From: UBA5177 sp002413265
GTDB taxonomy: Bacteria > Chloroflexota > UBA5177
DNA: 10,249 nt
Direction: 5' to 3'
NCBI GenBank assembly: GCA_036752825.1
Contig: DAIORV010000079.1
Span: forward strand, 1-10,249
Within the stretch, counting starts at the first letter, position 1. The number at the start of each line of letters is the position of its first letter. The notes beneath the pieces were generated by a model. It did not search any database. It was not told where the DNA came from and saw only the letters and a program-made list of their open reading frames with translations. The position numbers were made by a program, and so were the translations under genes. Below, one piece after another: positions 1-6,714 of this stretch.

Positions 1-182
1 AGGAGCTCCAGCCTCCCGGTACGGCTCACAACGTCTACGTGACCGGGAACGACCTCTCGGGCACTGTCGGTAACAATGGAATCCAGGCGGGAGTCACCTA
101 CTACTACCAACTGGTGACGCTCACCGCGTCCGGTCAGCAGGTGGACAACAACGGAGGTGCCTGCTACAAGGTCACAGGATAA
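1..182 (+). CDS. 3' end of a probable secreted protein, fibronectin-III-like C-terminus (partial)
   Basis: The first complete codon is at position 3. The frame stays open for 59 codons to a TAA stop at 180-182, and the 5' part lies outside the window. The visible tail is rich in Gly, Asn, Thr, Val and Tyr. It contains a GVTYYYQLV stretch followed by alternating small and polar residues, and ends in GGACYKVTG. A 'G-x-T/V-Y-Y-Y' strand followed by a short hairpin is typical of the last two strands of fibronectin type III or related beta-sandwich modules at the end of secreted or surface proteins. That fold call is inference from the pattern only. No catalytic motif is visible and the function cannot be given. 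The gene converges on the flavin oxidoreductase gene that follows, with a hairpin between them. Confidence 0.6.
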   Translation, partial: ELQPPGTAHNVYVTGNDLSGTVGNNGIQAGVTYYYQLVTLTASGQQVDNNGGACYKVTG

Positions 183-206
183 GAATCGTCAGCAACATCC
201 ATCTTT

Positions 207-232
207 CGCCCTCTCTCGGACGAGAGAGGGCG
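207..232. terminator. Hairpin between convergent genes, probable bidirectional terminator
   Basis: CGCCCTCTCTCG (207-218) and CGAGAGAGGGCG (221-232) are exact reverse complements separated by only GA. In practice this would form an 11-bp stem with a GGAC tetraloop. It lies between the stop of the plus-strand partial gene (182) and the stop of the minus-strand reductase (241), where a shared terminator is expected. Neither side has a good T-run: the plus side reads ATTGCTTA and the minus side AAAGAT. It is therefore not a textbook intrinsic terminator and may act mainly as a 3'-end stabiliser. Confidence 0.6.
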
Positions 233-240
233 ATTGCTTA

Positions 241-1626
241 CTACATCCCGGAAAACAAATTGTTCATGAGCTCGGCAAGAGTGGGATGCGCAAAGATGCC
301 CTCTCTCAGCACGGAGTAAGGTAGCTTGCCCATCATGGCGACTTCGAACATCGCCATCACCTCGCCGCCTTCCAGGCCGAGAACACTTGCCCCCAAAATC
401 TGTCCGCTGTCTGCATCCACCACGGCCCGCACGACTCCTCGTGGCTCATCAACCTCGAGCGCTCTCGCCACGTGGCTCATTGGCATCGACGCCACTTTAA
501 CGTTCGTCCCACTCTTGCGCGCCTCTTGCTCGGTCATGCCAACTCTGCCGAGCTGAGGATCGGTGAACACTGTGTACGGTACGAGCCTGCCGCGAGTTGT
601 CCGATCGCCTCCTCGCAGCAGATTGTCTCGCAGGATGCGGAAGTCGTCATACGAGATGTGTGTGAATTGGGGCTGACAGGCTACCACGTCTCCCATCGCA
701 TAGATGTTGGGGACTGACGTTTCAAGCCGCTCGTTCGCCTTCACAAAGCCTCGTGAGTCGGTCTCCACGCCGGCATCGTTCGGATGGAGCGCATCGGTGT
801 TCGGGGTTCGTCCTGCCGCTACCAGGAGATGGGAGCAATGGACCGTCTTGGCGCCGTTCTGCAGCGCCACCTCTACGTCGATCTCCCCTGCCCTGCCACC
901 TACCCACTGCACCTTGGAATTCAGCAAGACCTCGATGCCGTCCTCGCTGAGGATTTTACTAAGTGCCTCGCAGATTTCCGGATCCTCTCGCGCAGCCAGG
1001 CGCGGGCCCTGTTCGACTATCGTTACCTCGCAGCCGAAGCGGCGAAACATCTGCCCGAACTCCAGGCCCACGTAGCCGCCCCCAAGAATCACGAGGTGCT
1101 CAGGAAGCTCCTCGACTTCCATGATGGTTGTCGAATTGAGTGCCGGTACGGCGTCGATTCCATCGATGGGAAGGGTGGGCGGCCGGCATCCGGTATTGAT
1201 GACGATGAGCGGTGCCCCGAGCTCACGAGTCCCCCCGCCGGAATGATCGATGCGCACGGTATGCGGGTCGAGAAATCGTGCTTCGCCGCGCACGATGTCC
1301 ACACCGCCGGCTTCGATCGCTCTCGTGCTGCCCTCACGAAAGCTGTCGACGACTTTTTGCTTCCGCGCCAGGACTTCTTGAATATTGACGCTCACCGGCC
1401 CCGTATGCACGCCATAGTCGGCCGATCTGCGAGCAAGGTAGGCCACGCGAGCGCTCGCCACCATGGTTTTGGTAGGCGTGCAGCCTTCATTGATGCAGGT
1501 GCCGCCGATATGGATGCATTCAACCAGAGCCGTGCGTTTGCCCGAGGCGACAAATGCGGTCGACAGCGGCCCGCCCGATTGTCCCGAACCGATGATAATT
1601 GCGTCGTACTGTTCAATCGGAGCCAT
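241..1626 (-). CDS. FAD-dependent pyridine nucleotide-disulfide oxidoreductase (dihydrolipoamide dehydrogenase / mercuric reductase family)
   Basis: This 461-residue protein is a complete class I flavin disulfide reductase. The FAD-binding G-S-G-Q-S-G is at residues 13-18 and the redox pair C44/C49 lies in GGTCINEGCTPTKT. A second Rossmann motif GGGYVG is at 182-187, followed by VTIVE, whose acidic E205 favours NAD(H) over NADP(H). The second FAD motif MGD is at 311-313. The C-terminal dimerisation domain carries HPTLAE with H447 and E452, the His-Glu pair of lipoamide dehydrogenase and glutathione reductase. There is no N-terminal heavy-metal-associated domain and no C-terminal Cys-Cys pair, so a true MerA is unlikely although databases often name such proteins mercuric reductase. 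The substrate cannot be told. The ATG start (1624-1626) has AGGAGGT at 1631-1637. No pyruvate or oxoglutarate dehydrogenase genes are adjacent. The gene is divergent from the PLP dehydratase gene. Confidence 0.9.
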   Translation of the reverse strand: MAPIEQYDAIIIGSGQSGGPLSTAFVASGKRTALVECIHIGGTCINEGCTPTKTMVASARVAYLARRSADYGVHTGPVSVNIQEVLARKQKVVDSFREGSTRAIEAGGVDIVRGEARFLDPHTVRIDHSGGGTRELGAPLIVINTGCRPPTLPIDGIDAVPALNSTTIMEVEELPEHLVILGGGYVGLEFGQMFRRFGCEVTIVEQGPRLAAREDPEICEALSKILSEDGIEVLLNSKVQWVGGRAGEIDVEVALQNGAKTVHCSHLLVAAGRTPNTDALHPNDAGVETDSRGFVKANERLETSVPNIYAMGDVVACQPQFTHISYDDFRILRDNLLRGGDRTTRGRLVPYTVFTDPQLGRVGMTEQEARKSGTNVKVASMPMSHVARALEVDEPRGVVRAVVDADSGQILGASVLGLEGGEVMAMFEVAMMGKLPYSVLREGIFAHPTLAELMNNLFSGM

Positions 1627-1630
1627 GCCA

Positions 1631-1637
1631 ACCTCCT
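1631..1637 (-). promoter_or_regulatory. Strong Shine-Dalgarno of the flavin oxidoreductase gene
   Basis: On the minus strand AGGAGGT ends 4 nt before the ATG at 1626 (6 nt from GGAGG). This fixes the start of the reductase. I see no convincing -35/-10 pair in the 1627-1740 divergent intergenic region. Confidence 0.75.
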
Positions 1638-1727
1638 AATCGCAGTAGGTCGAGAGTACCGTATTCTTGCCCTGTCCGCCCTCCGGCGCCTGCTGCAATA
1701 ACGTCCTCCCGCGGCGTCAGCCATTAC

Positions 1728-1732
1728 AGGAG
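1728..1732 (+). promoter_or_regulatory. Shine-Dalgarno-like AGGAG of the PLP dehydratase gene
   Basis: AGGAG lies 20 nt before the TTG at 1753, which is too far. It is exactly 8 nt before an in-frame ATC at 1741. Its position suggests that translation starts at 1741 (a rare ATC codon, or an ATG altered by mutation or sequencing error) rather than at 1753. Confidence 0.5.
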
Positions 1733-1752
1733 ACAATCGCATCAGAAAAGAC

Positions 1753-2721
1753 TTGATCGCGTCCGTTGCCGACAAGATCGCGATGGCTCGACGGCTCATC
1801 GCGGGGGAGATATATCAAACGCCGCTTGAACGCTCCAACTGGCTGTCGGAAGCTTGCGGCGCCGAGACCTTTCTCAAGCTCGAGTGCTATCAGCCGACCG
1901 GCAGCTTCAAGGTTCGTGGCGCTTCGGCGGCGGTGCGCAGCCTCGACTCCGCCCAAAAACGGGCCGGCGTCATCACCGCATCAGCTGGAAATCACGGTCT
2001 TGGCCTCGCCTACGCGGCCTCGCGCGCGGGCATCCGAGCCACCGTGGTGGTGCCGGAATATGCGAGCTCCGCCAAGCTGCAGGCTCTCAAACGCTTCCCC
2101 ATTGAAGTGCGAGTCGGGGGCCCGACTTACGACGACGCCGAAAGAACGGCGCTCGAAGTCGCGTCCGCCTCGGGCGCCTACTACATCTCTCCCTACAACC
2201 ACCCACACGTGATCGCCGGGCAGGGAACCATTGGCCTGGAGATGCTCGAGGCACCGGAACCTCCGGACGTGGTCCTGATCCCCGTTGGGGGAGGCGGGCT
2301 GATCAGCGGCGTAGGCTCCGCCATCAAGCATCACCGGCCCTCAACACGAATCGTTGCGGTCCAGGCCGCCAACTCACCGGCTATGGCCGAAGCGCTGCGC
2401 GCCGGGGAGCTCGTGTCCATAGCATTCATCCACTCACTTGCCGACGGCCTGCAGGCGAACATCGAACCTGGCTCGATCACCTTCGACATAGCTCGGGAGG
2501 TGATCGACGACGTGGTGCTCATTTCGGAAGAGGAGATGGTCCAGGCCATCCGTCTGACGTTTGCCGAGCTCCACGTGGCTATAGAGGCAAGCGCGGCAGT
2601 CGGCATCGCGGCCTTGCTCAGCGGCAAGGTTTCAGAGATCGCTGGAAAGCGGGTGGCCGTCGTCCTTACCGGGCGCAACATCGCCCCCGATACCCTGGCT
2701 TCGATGCTCACCGGAGATTAG
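1753..2721 (+). CDS. PLP-dependent threonine/serine dehydratase-type enzyme (fold type II, no ACT domain)
   Basis: The 322-residue product belongs to the threonine dehydratase / serine racemase family, which removes water and ammonia from L-threonine or L-serine to give 2-oxobutyrate or pyruvate, or racemises serine. The PLP lysine is K53 in PTGSFKVRGA. SAGNHG (77-82) binds the substrate carboxylate and PVGGGGL (177-183) cradles the phosphate of PLP. The length matches catabolic TdcB-type enzymes or serine racemase (about 320-330). The regulatory C-terminal domain of biosynthetic IlvA is absent. Near the end, LTGRN (305-309) stands where the family usually has SGGN or SGAN. The family N-terminus aligns from about V5, so the ATG at 1783 is too late. 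The start is TTG at 1753 or, judged by the Shine-Dalgarno, ATC at 1741, which would add MRKD. No ilv gene is nearby, so a catabolic or ancillary role is more likely than isoleucine synthesis. Confidence 0.88.
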   Translation: MIASVADKIAMARRLIAGEIYQTPLERSNWLSEACGAETFLKLECYQPTGSFKVRGASAAVRSLDSAQKRAGVITASAGNHGLGLAYAASRAGIRATVVVPEYASSAKLQALKRFPIEVRVGGPTYDDAERTALEVASASGAYYISPYNHPHVIAGQGTIGLEMLEAPEPPDVVLIPVGGGGLISGVGSAIKHHRPSTRIVAVQAANSPAMAEALRAGELVSIAFIHSLADGLQANIEPGSITFDIAREVIDDVVLISEEEMVQAIRLTFAELHVAIEASAAVGIAALLSGKVSEIAGKRVAVVLTGRNIAPDTLASMLTGD

Positions 2722-2766
2722 CCGCCAGGTACCTAACGGGGCAGCGAACATGTTCTCGAGGACGAG

Positions 2767-2796
2767 GAGCCGGTCGCACCAGAATCGGTCCGGCTC
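2767..2796. terminator. Weak hairpin in the convergent gap (possible terminator)
   Basis: GAGCCGG (2767-2773) pairs with CCGGCTC (2790-2796), and an inner ACC/GGT pairing is possible across the loop. It lies between two convergent stop codons (2721 and 2798). There is no T-run on either side, so the assignment rests on position and symmetry only. Confidence 0.35.
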
Positions 2797-2797
2797 G

Positions 2798-4399
2798 CTA
2801 CTCGCTCGCCGCCTCGGCCGAGAGCTCACCCTGCGATTGAGCCGACAACGCCTGAACCACCGGGTTGAGCTGCAAGTTGAGCGTCGCTTGAGTCTGAGTC
2901 TGCTCGCCGGTGGGGTGGGCCAGCGCATCAGCCAGCACCGATCCGTCCATTCGCCTCGGGCTCGCGCCCATTAACGTGAGCACCGTCGGGGCGATGTCCT
3001 CCAACCGTGCGGGACTTGCCGAGGTCACGCCTCGAACCACTCCAGGCCCGGATATGAGCAGGGGCATGTGCTGCGAATTCCAGGTCGCGCCTCCATGATT
3101 GCCTTTCCAGCTCGCCGCCCCCTGAGCTACAAAGGCCGAATCCTCCATGCACATCGCGACCACGTCAGGCGAGTTGCCGCCTGCGAAGCTGCTCAAAAGA
3201 TATTGGTTGGCGCTCTCCACCAGCGGCGGAATGTCCAATCCGCCTGCCCGCACGAAGCGATCCCCCCTCTTGGTGGTGACCTTGTAGTAGACCGATTCGA
3301 TGTGTGCGTTGTGCTGAGCCACGACGTTGTTGGCGACGGTCTGGGCCGCGGCGGGGTTTTGCAGCCAGATGTAGCCGCCGGTAGAGTAGGTCGTTTCCGC
3401 CGACGTGGCTCCAGCCTTGGTCACGGCCCCGTCCAGCACCTGGTCCGGTATCTGGTACTTGAGCGGAGCCATACCGTGGTCGGCTGTGATCACGAATAGG
3501 GTTTTGTCCAGCACACCGGCTTTTGCATACGCTCTTTCGAGCATCCCCAGATCCTTATCGAAGCTCTGCATCAGATAGCTCGCCTTAACCGGATCGCCGC
3601 CGTACACGTGGCCCAGCGGCCAATCGAACTCGGGGACGTTGATGAGCGTTATCTGCTGGTGAATCGTCTGGAAGGTATGCACGGCGAGCTTCATCGCCAG
3701 ATGATCTTCCCCACCTGGAGGCAACGTGGTGGTCGCAGTCGACAAGCCAGGAGCATCGAGCACGCTGGCAGGCGGAACATGACCGGGGATGGCTGTCGGA
3801 ACGTAGTGATTGTGTGCGTCCGGTGCGTAGTACATGATGTAGTCCGCATTGGGACCCCCGAGCGGATCGGCCGCGTAATACTTGTGGCCACTTAGTGCTA
3901 CCACTTTCGCTTTCGGGTATTTCTGCTTGAAGGCCGAGGCAATGGTCGGAGCTCCCGCTTGCTGCATGATGCGCTCCACAGTGCCTGCGCGCACCACGTT
4001 CGGATCGAAAGTATGGATGGTGGAGTTATCTCCGTTTACCCAGTTGAAGCCCAGCATTCCGTCGTGTGCCGGGGTCGAGCCCGTACTCAGGGTGGCGTGT
4101 CCGGCCGGCGTCTCGGACTCCAGGATGCCGGCAAACGACTGGTCGTACTCGATACCCGCCAGCCGAAGAGCTTCCAGATGAGGCGTCACACCCATGTGGA
4201 AGTACTCCGGCTCTGCTCCATCCAGCACGATCAGCACGAGGTACTTCGGCATGGGACCAGCCGGCGGGGCTACCGATCGTTGATGAAGCGCGCCCGCCAG
4301 ACCTACAGCCAGGGATGAAGAGAGGACAAAGAAAAGCGCTGCAATAAGGGAGAAGGAAAACCGAGAGATCGTCCTTCTCCCATGATGTCGCGAAGGCAT
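2798..4399 (-). CDS. Secreted or membrane-anchored alkaline-phosphatase-superfamily phosphodiesterase (type I phosphodiesterase/nucleotide pyrophosphatase-like)
   Basis: The 533-residue protein starts with a basic segment followed by a hydrophobic stretch (about residues 15-38), which is a signal peptide or N-terminal anchor, so it acts outside the cytoplasm. The two-metal site of the superfamily can be read: D60 in VLDGAEP, the nucleophile region SETPAGHATLSTG with T97, D259 and H264 in FDWPLGHVYG, D307-H308 in TADHG, and H435 in GNHGG. The family hydrolyses phosphodiester or phosphomonoester bonds using Zn2+ or similar metals; the substrate cannot be predicted. The D259-H264 spacing is one residue longer than the common D-x-x-G-H form. 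The last 35 residues are rich in Gln, Ala and Ser and look disordered. The ATG at 4399 has no Shine-Dalgarno but has a -10-like TACACT 7 nt upstream. It lies 49 nt downstream of the CorC-type gene on the same strand. Confidence 0.87.
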   Translation of the reverse strand: MPSRHHGRRTISRFSFSLIAALFFVLSSSLAVGLAGALHQRSVAPPAGPMPKYLVLIVLDGAEPEYFHMGVTPHLEALRLAGIEYDQSFAGILESETPAGHATLSTGSTPAHDGMLGFNWVNGDNSTIHTFDPNVVRAGTVERIMQQAGAPTIASAFKQKYPKAKVVALSGHKYYAADPLGGPNADYIMYYAPDAHNHYVPTAIPGHVPPASVLDAPGLSTATTTLPPGGEDHLAMKLAVHTFQTIHQQITLINVPEFDWPLGHVYGGDPVKASYLMQSFDKDLGMLERAYAKAGVLDKTLFVITADHGMAPLKYQIPDQVLDGAVTKAGATSAETTYSTGGYIWLQNPAAAQTVANNVVAQHNAHIESVYYKVTTKRGDRFVRAGGLDIPPLVESANQYLLSSFAGGNSPDVVAMCMEDSAFVAQGAASWKGNHGGATWNSQHMPLLISGPGVVRGVTSASPARLEDIAPTVLTLMGASPRRMDGSVLADALAHPTGEQTQTQATLNLQLNPVVQALSAQSQGELSAEAASE

Positions 4400-4406
4400 A
4401 TGAACA

Positions 4407-4412
4407 AGTGTA
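4407..4412 (-). promoter_or_regulatory. Candidate -10 box for a leaderless phosphodiesterase transcript
   Basis: On the minus strand TACACT ends 7 nt before the ATG at 4399, so transcription would begin at or next to the start codon. This fits the absence of a Shine-Dalgarno. No recognisable -35 is present: the position about 17 nt upstream reads CCACGC. The box overlaps an inverted repeat (4408-4422). Confidence 0.35.
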
Positions 4413-4422
4413 GTTGATACAC
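4408..4422. repeat. Short inverted repeat GTGTA-N5-TACAC (operator-like)
   Basis: GTGTA (4408-4412) and TACAC (4418-4422) are exact reverse complements around a 5-nt centre. The element lies in the 49-nt gap upstream of the phosphodiesterase gene and overlaps the candidate -10 box. This is where a repressor site would be placed, but 5-bp arms can occur by chance. Confidence 0.35.
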
Positions 4423-4448
4423 GTCGTGGGCGTGGGCCTGGCGGCTAC

Positions 4449-5747
4449 CTACTCCTCGGCCGGTTCCAGCTCCTCCTCTTGCTCAGCACCGTCCACAACT
4501 CTTACGTGAACGCGCATCACGCGGTTCCCGTTCACATCCACGACCTCCAGCTTGACGCGTCCAGAGTAGACGCAGTCGCCGACCTCGGGCACTTCTCCGA
4601 GCAAGCTCGCCACGTAGCCTCCGAGGGTCTCCACGTCGTCATCTGCCTTTAGCTCGATGCCCAGCTCTTCCTCGACTTCCTCGGTGCGAAGTCCGGCATC
4701 GACGATCCACTCATCCTCGCCCAAGGCCTCGACGGGCTCCGGCTCCTCGTCGTACTCGTCTTGGATTTCCCCGACGATCTCCTCGAGAATGTCTTCGATC
4801 GTGACCAGGCCGGCCGTGCCGCCGTATTCGTCAAAGACGATCGCCAGGTGCACTTTTTGTCGCTGAAACTCGCGAAGCAGTGCGTCGGCATGCTTTGACT
4901 CCGGCACGAAGATGGCCGGCCGTGCGATCTGGCGAAGGCTGACGTTCGTCTGATCGTCGCGCAAGTATTTCAGCAGATCTTTGTCGTATAGGATCCCGAC
5001 GATCCGGTCAATGCTGTCCTCGTAGACGGGGATTCGAGAATGTCCCTCTCGGAGCACGACGTCCAGGGCATCCATCAACGGCATCGAGACGGGCACAGCT
5101 TTTATGTCAACGCGTGGCCGCATGACCTGCCCTACCGCTACCTTGTCAAGGTCGAGGATCCCTTCGATGCGCTCGGCGTCCTCCTCAGAGATCCCCCCCT
5201 CGCTCTGCTCGGCGAGTGTGATGGTTGAGCGTACGTCGTCCTCGGTAATGATGGGTACGGTGTGGCTTCCGCCCCGCTGCCCGAAGATGCGCATGAGGCC
5301 ACCGACGACGGTGGCCATCACGATGAGGATGGGAGTCAGTGCGACCGAGAAAATCCTTACGGGTCTGGCCACGAGACGGGAGACCTGACGCGGCTCGCGT
5401 ACTGCCAGGTTCTTCGGCGTCAGCTCGCAGAAAATCAAGACGATTATCGAGAGCCCGACGGTGGCCGAAAGCTCGTCCCACGGTTTCGGCAGAGCGCCGG
5501 CCAGCAGCAGCGTGGCCATGCTTGACGAGACGATCAGAGACGTTGAGGACACGATGAGGATCGTCGTCAGAAATCGGTTGGGATCGCGCCGTAGCGCAGC
5601 GATGATCTTCCCGACGCCGCCCTGCTCCTGCATGGTGTGAAGCACTGCCGGACTGAGCGCGGTCAACGCCGTTTCCGCGGCAGCGGACATCGCGGCCAGG
5701 ATCAGTGACAGGAAGAGGATGAACCCCTCGACCCATTGCGTGTTCAA
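4449..5747 (-). CDS. CNNM/CorC (HlyC) family membrane protein with DUF21, CBS pair and CorC_HlyC domain
   Basis: The 432-residue protein has the standard three-part layout. A DUF21 membrane domain (about residues 1-180) has hydrophobic segments near 6-28, 60-85, 95-115 and 130-153 and carries ELTPKNLA (108-115). A pair of CBS domains spans about 205-330, starting at VMRPRVDI and including SRIPVYE and DEYGGTAGLVTIEDI. A C-terminal CorC_HlyC/transporter-associated domain (about 342-418) contains DVETLGGYV. The tail is strongly acidic. Family members are linked to Mg2+/Co2+ efflux or homeostasis and sense Mg-ATP through the CBS pair; the old label 'hemolysin' is misleading. The start is TTG at 5747, one base after the prs stop. 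The frame is closed by an in-frame stop at 5754-5756, so no earlier start exists. AGGAG at 5761-5765 lies 13 nt upstream, inside prs. Co-transcription and translational coupling with prs are likely. Confidence 0.93.
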   Translation of the reverse strand: MNTQWVEGFILFLSLILAAMSAAAETALTALSPAVLHTMQEQGGVGKIIAALRRDPNRFLTTILIVSSTSLIVSSSMATLLLAGALPKPWDELSATVGLSIIVLIFCELTPKNLAVREPRQVSRLVARPVRIFSVALTPILIVMATVVGGLMRIFGQRGGSHTVPIITEDDVRSTITLAEQSEGGISEEDAERIEGILDLDKVAVGQVMRPRVDIKAVPVSMPLMDALDVVLREGHSRIPVYEDSIDRIVGILYDKDLLKYLRDDQTNVSLRQIARPAIFVPESKHADALLREFQRQKVHLAIVFDEYGGTAGLVTIEDILEEIVGEIQDEYDEEPEPVEALGEDEWIVDAGLRTEEVEEELGIELKADDDVETLGGYVASLLGEVPEVGDCVYSGRVKLEVVDVNGNRVMRVHVRVVDGAEQEEELEPAEE

Positions 5748-5748
5748 A

Positions 5749-6714
5749 TTAGATCAGCATCTCCTGGCGGACCCGGGCCGCTTGGAAAAGCGCACTGATC
5801 GAGCTGCCCTCGTGTATCCGCCGGATCGCTTCGCCTATCAACCAATCGACTCGCTCGATCTGGATGCGGTCGTCCCGCATCTCTCGGGGGATCTGGATGG
5901 TGTTGGTCACGACCACCCGTTCTAGGCAGCTGTTCCGGATGATGGCGACGGCATCGTGCGCCAGAACCGGGTGCACGGCGTAGGCGAGGACCCGACGAGC
6001 ACCGCGCGCTACCAGTACCTCAGCCGCCTCCGCCAGCGTCCCGCCGGTGGAGATGAGGTCGTCGACGATCACGGCAGTTCTTCCTTCGACGTCGCCCACC
6101 ATCTCCAGCATCTCCACCACGTCCGGTTCGGGACGGTGCTTGGCGATGATGGCCAGGCCCGCCCCGATGTGTTCGCGAAATTCATTGGCCCGCGTCACGC
6201 CGCCGCTGTCCGGCGAAACCACCACCACATTGCCGTCCTCTTCTTCGCGCAACCTGTCGGCGAGCATCGGAATGGCACTGAGATGGTCTACCGGAATGTC
6301 GAAGAAGCCCTGGATTGCGGGAGCGTGAAGGTCGACCGCGAGGACCCGATCGGCTCCCGCCGTCACCACCAAATTGGCGATCAGCTTAGCCGTGATCGGC
6401 TCACGCCCTGAAGTCTTCTTCTCCTGCTTGGCGTAGGCGTAGTACGGCATGACGGCCGTGATGCGATCCGCCGACGCGCGCTTCAGTGCGTCGATCATGA
6501 TCAGGAGCTCCATGATGTGATGGTCCGAAGGCTCCGAAGTAGACTGAATCACAAACACATCCGCGCCACGCACGTGCTCGTCGATCTTGATCCTGGTCTC
6601 CCCGTTCTTGAACTTCCCCACGAGGGCTCCGCCGATAGAGACTCCGAGATAGTCACAGATGCCCTCGGCCAGAGGTCGGTTGGCACTGCCGGAGAAGATC
6701 TTCAGCTCGGCCAT
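5749..6714 (-). CDS. prs: Ribose-phosphate pyrophosphokinase (PRPP synthase)
   Basis: Prs transfers diphosphate from ATP to ribose 5-phosphate, giving PRPP for purine, pyrimidine, NAD, His and Trp synthesis. The 321-residue protein has the full class I layout. The N-terminal phosphoribosyltransferase-like domain carries FKNGE (35-39) and the catalytic flexible loop at 90-104. DLHAPAIQGFFDIPVDHL (128-145) includes metal-binding H130. K192-H-R194 matches the catalytic K-R-R site, and the PRPP loop VIVDDLISTGGT is at 215-226. In the flexible loop, the usual YARQDRK of Bacillus and E. coli reads YAKQEKK (94-100 region), with Lys at both Arg positions. The ATG (6712-6714) directly abuts the glmU stop (6715-6717). 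Its GAGG (6721-6724) lies within the last glmU codons, 6 nt upstream. It is the second gene of the glmU-prs-corC-type unit. Confidence 0.97.
   Translation of the reverse strand: MAELKIFSGSANRPLAEGICDYLGVSIGGALVGKFKNGETRIKIDEHVRGADVFVIQSTSEPSDHHIMELLIMIDALKRASADRITAVMPYYAYAKQEKKTSGREPITAKLIANLVVTAGADRVLAVDLHAPAIQGFFDIPVDHLSAIPMLADRLREEEDGNVVVVSPDSGGVTRANEFREHIGAGLAIIAKHRPEPDVVEMLEMVGDVEGRTAVIVDDLISTGGTLAEAAEVLVARGARRVLAYAVHPVLAHDAVAIIRNSCLERVVVTNTIQIPREMRDDRIQIERVDWLIGEAIRRIHEGSSISALFQAARVRQEMLI

Noticed and set aside
241..1626. Mercury-resistance gene merA
   Set aside because: There is no heavy-metal-associated domain, no C-terminal vicinal Cys pair and no merR/merT/merP neighbour, and the HPT-x-x-E pair of lipoamide-type reductases is kept.
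784..1701. A 305-codon plus-strand frame opposite the flavin oxidoreductase
   Set aside because: It is a shadow of a clearly coding minus-strand gene in high-GC DNA. The peptide has no recognisable domain and the opposite strand has all the reductase motifs.
1753..2721. Biosynthetic threonine deaminase ilvA
   Set aside because: The C-terminal ACT-like regulatory domain is absent and no branched-chain amino-acid genes lie nearby. The size fits catabolic or racemase-type relatives.
4449..5747. Hemolysin
   Set aside because: The label comes from an early annotation of the HlyC/CorC family. The DUF21-CBS-CorC_HlyC layout points to metal-ion homeostasis, not to a toxin.
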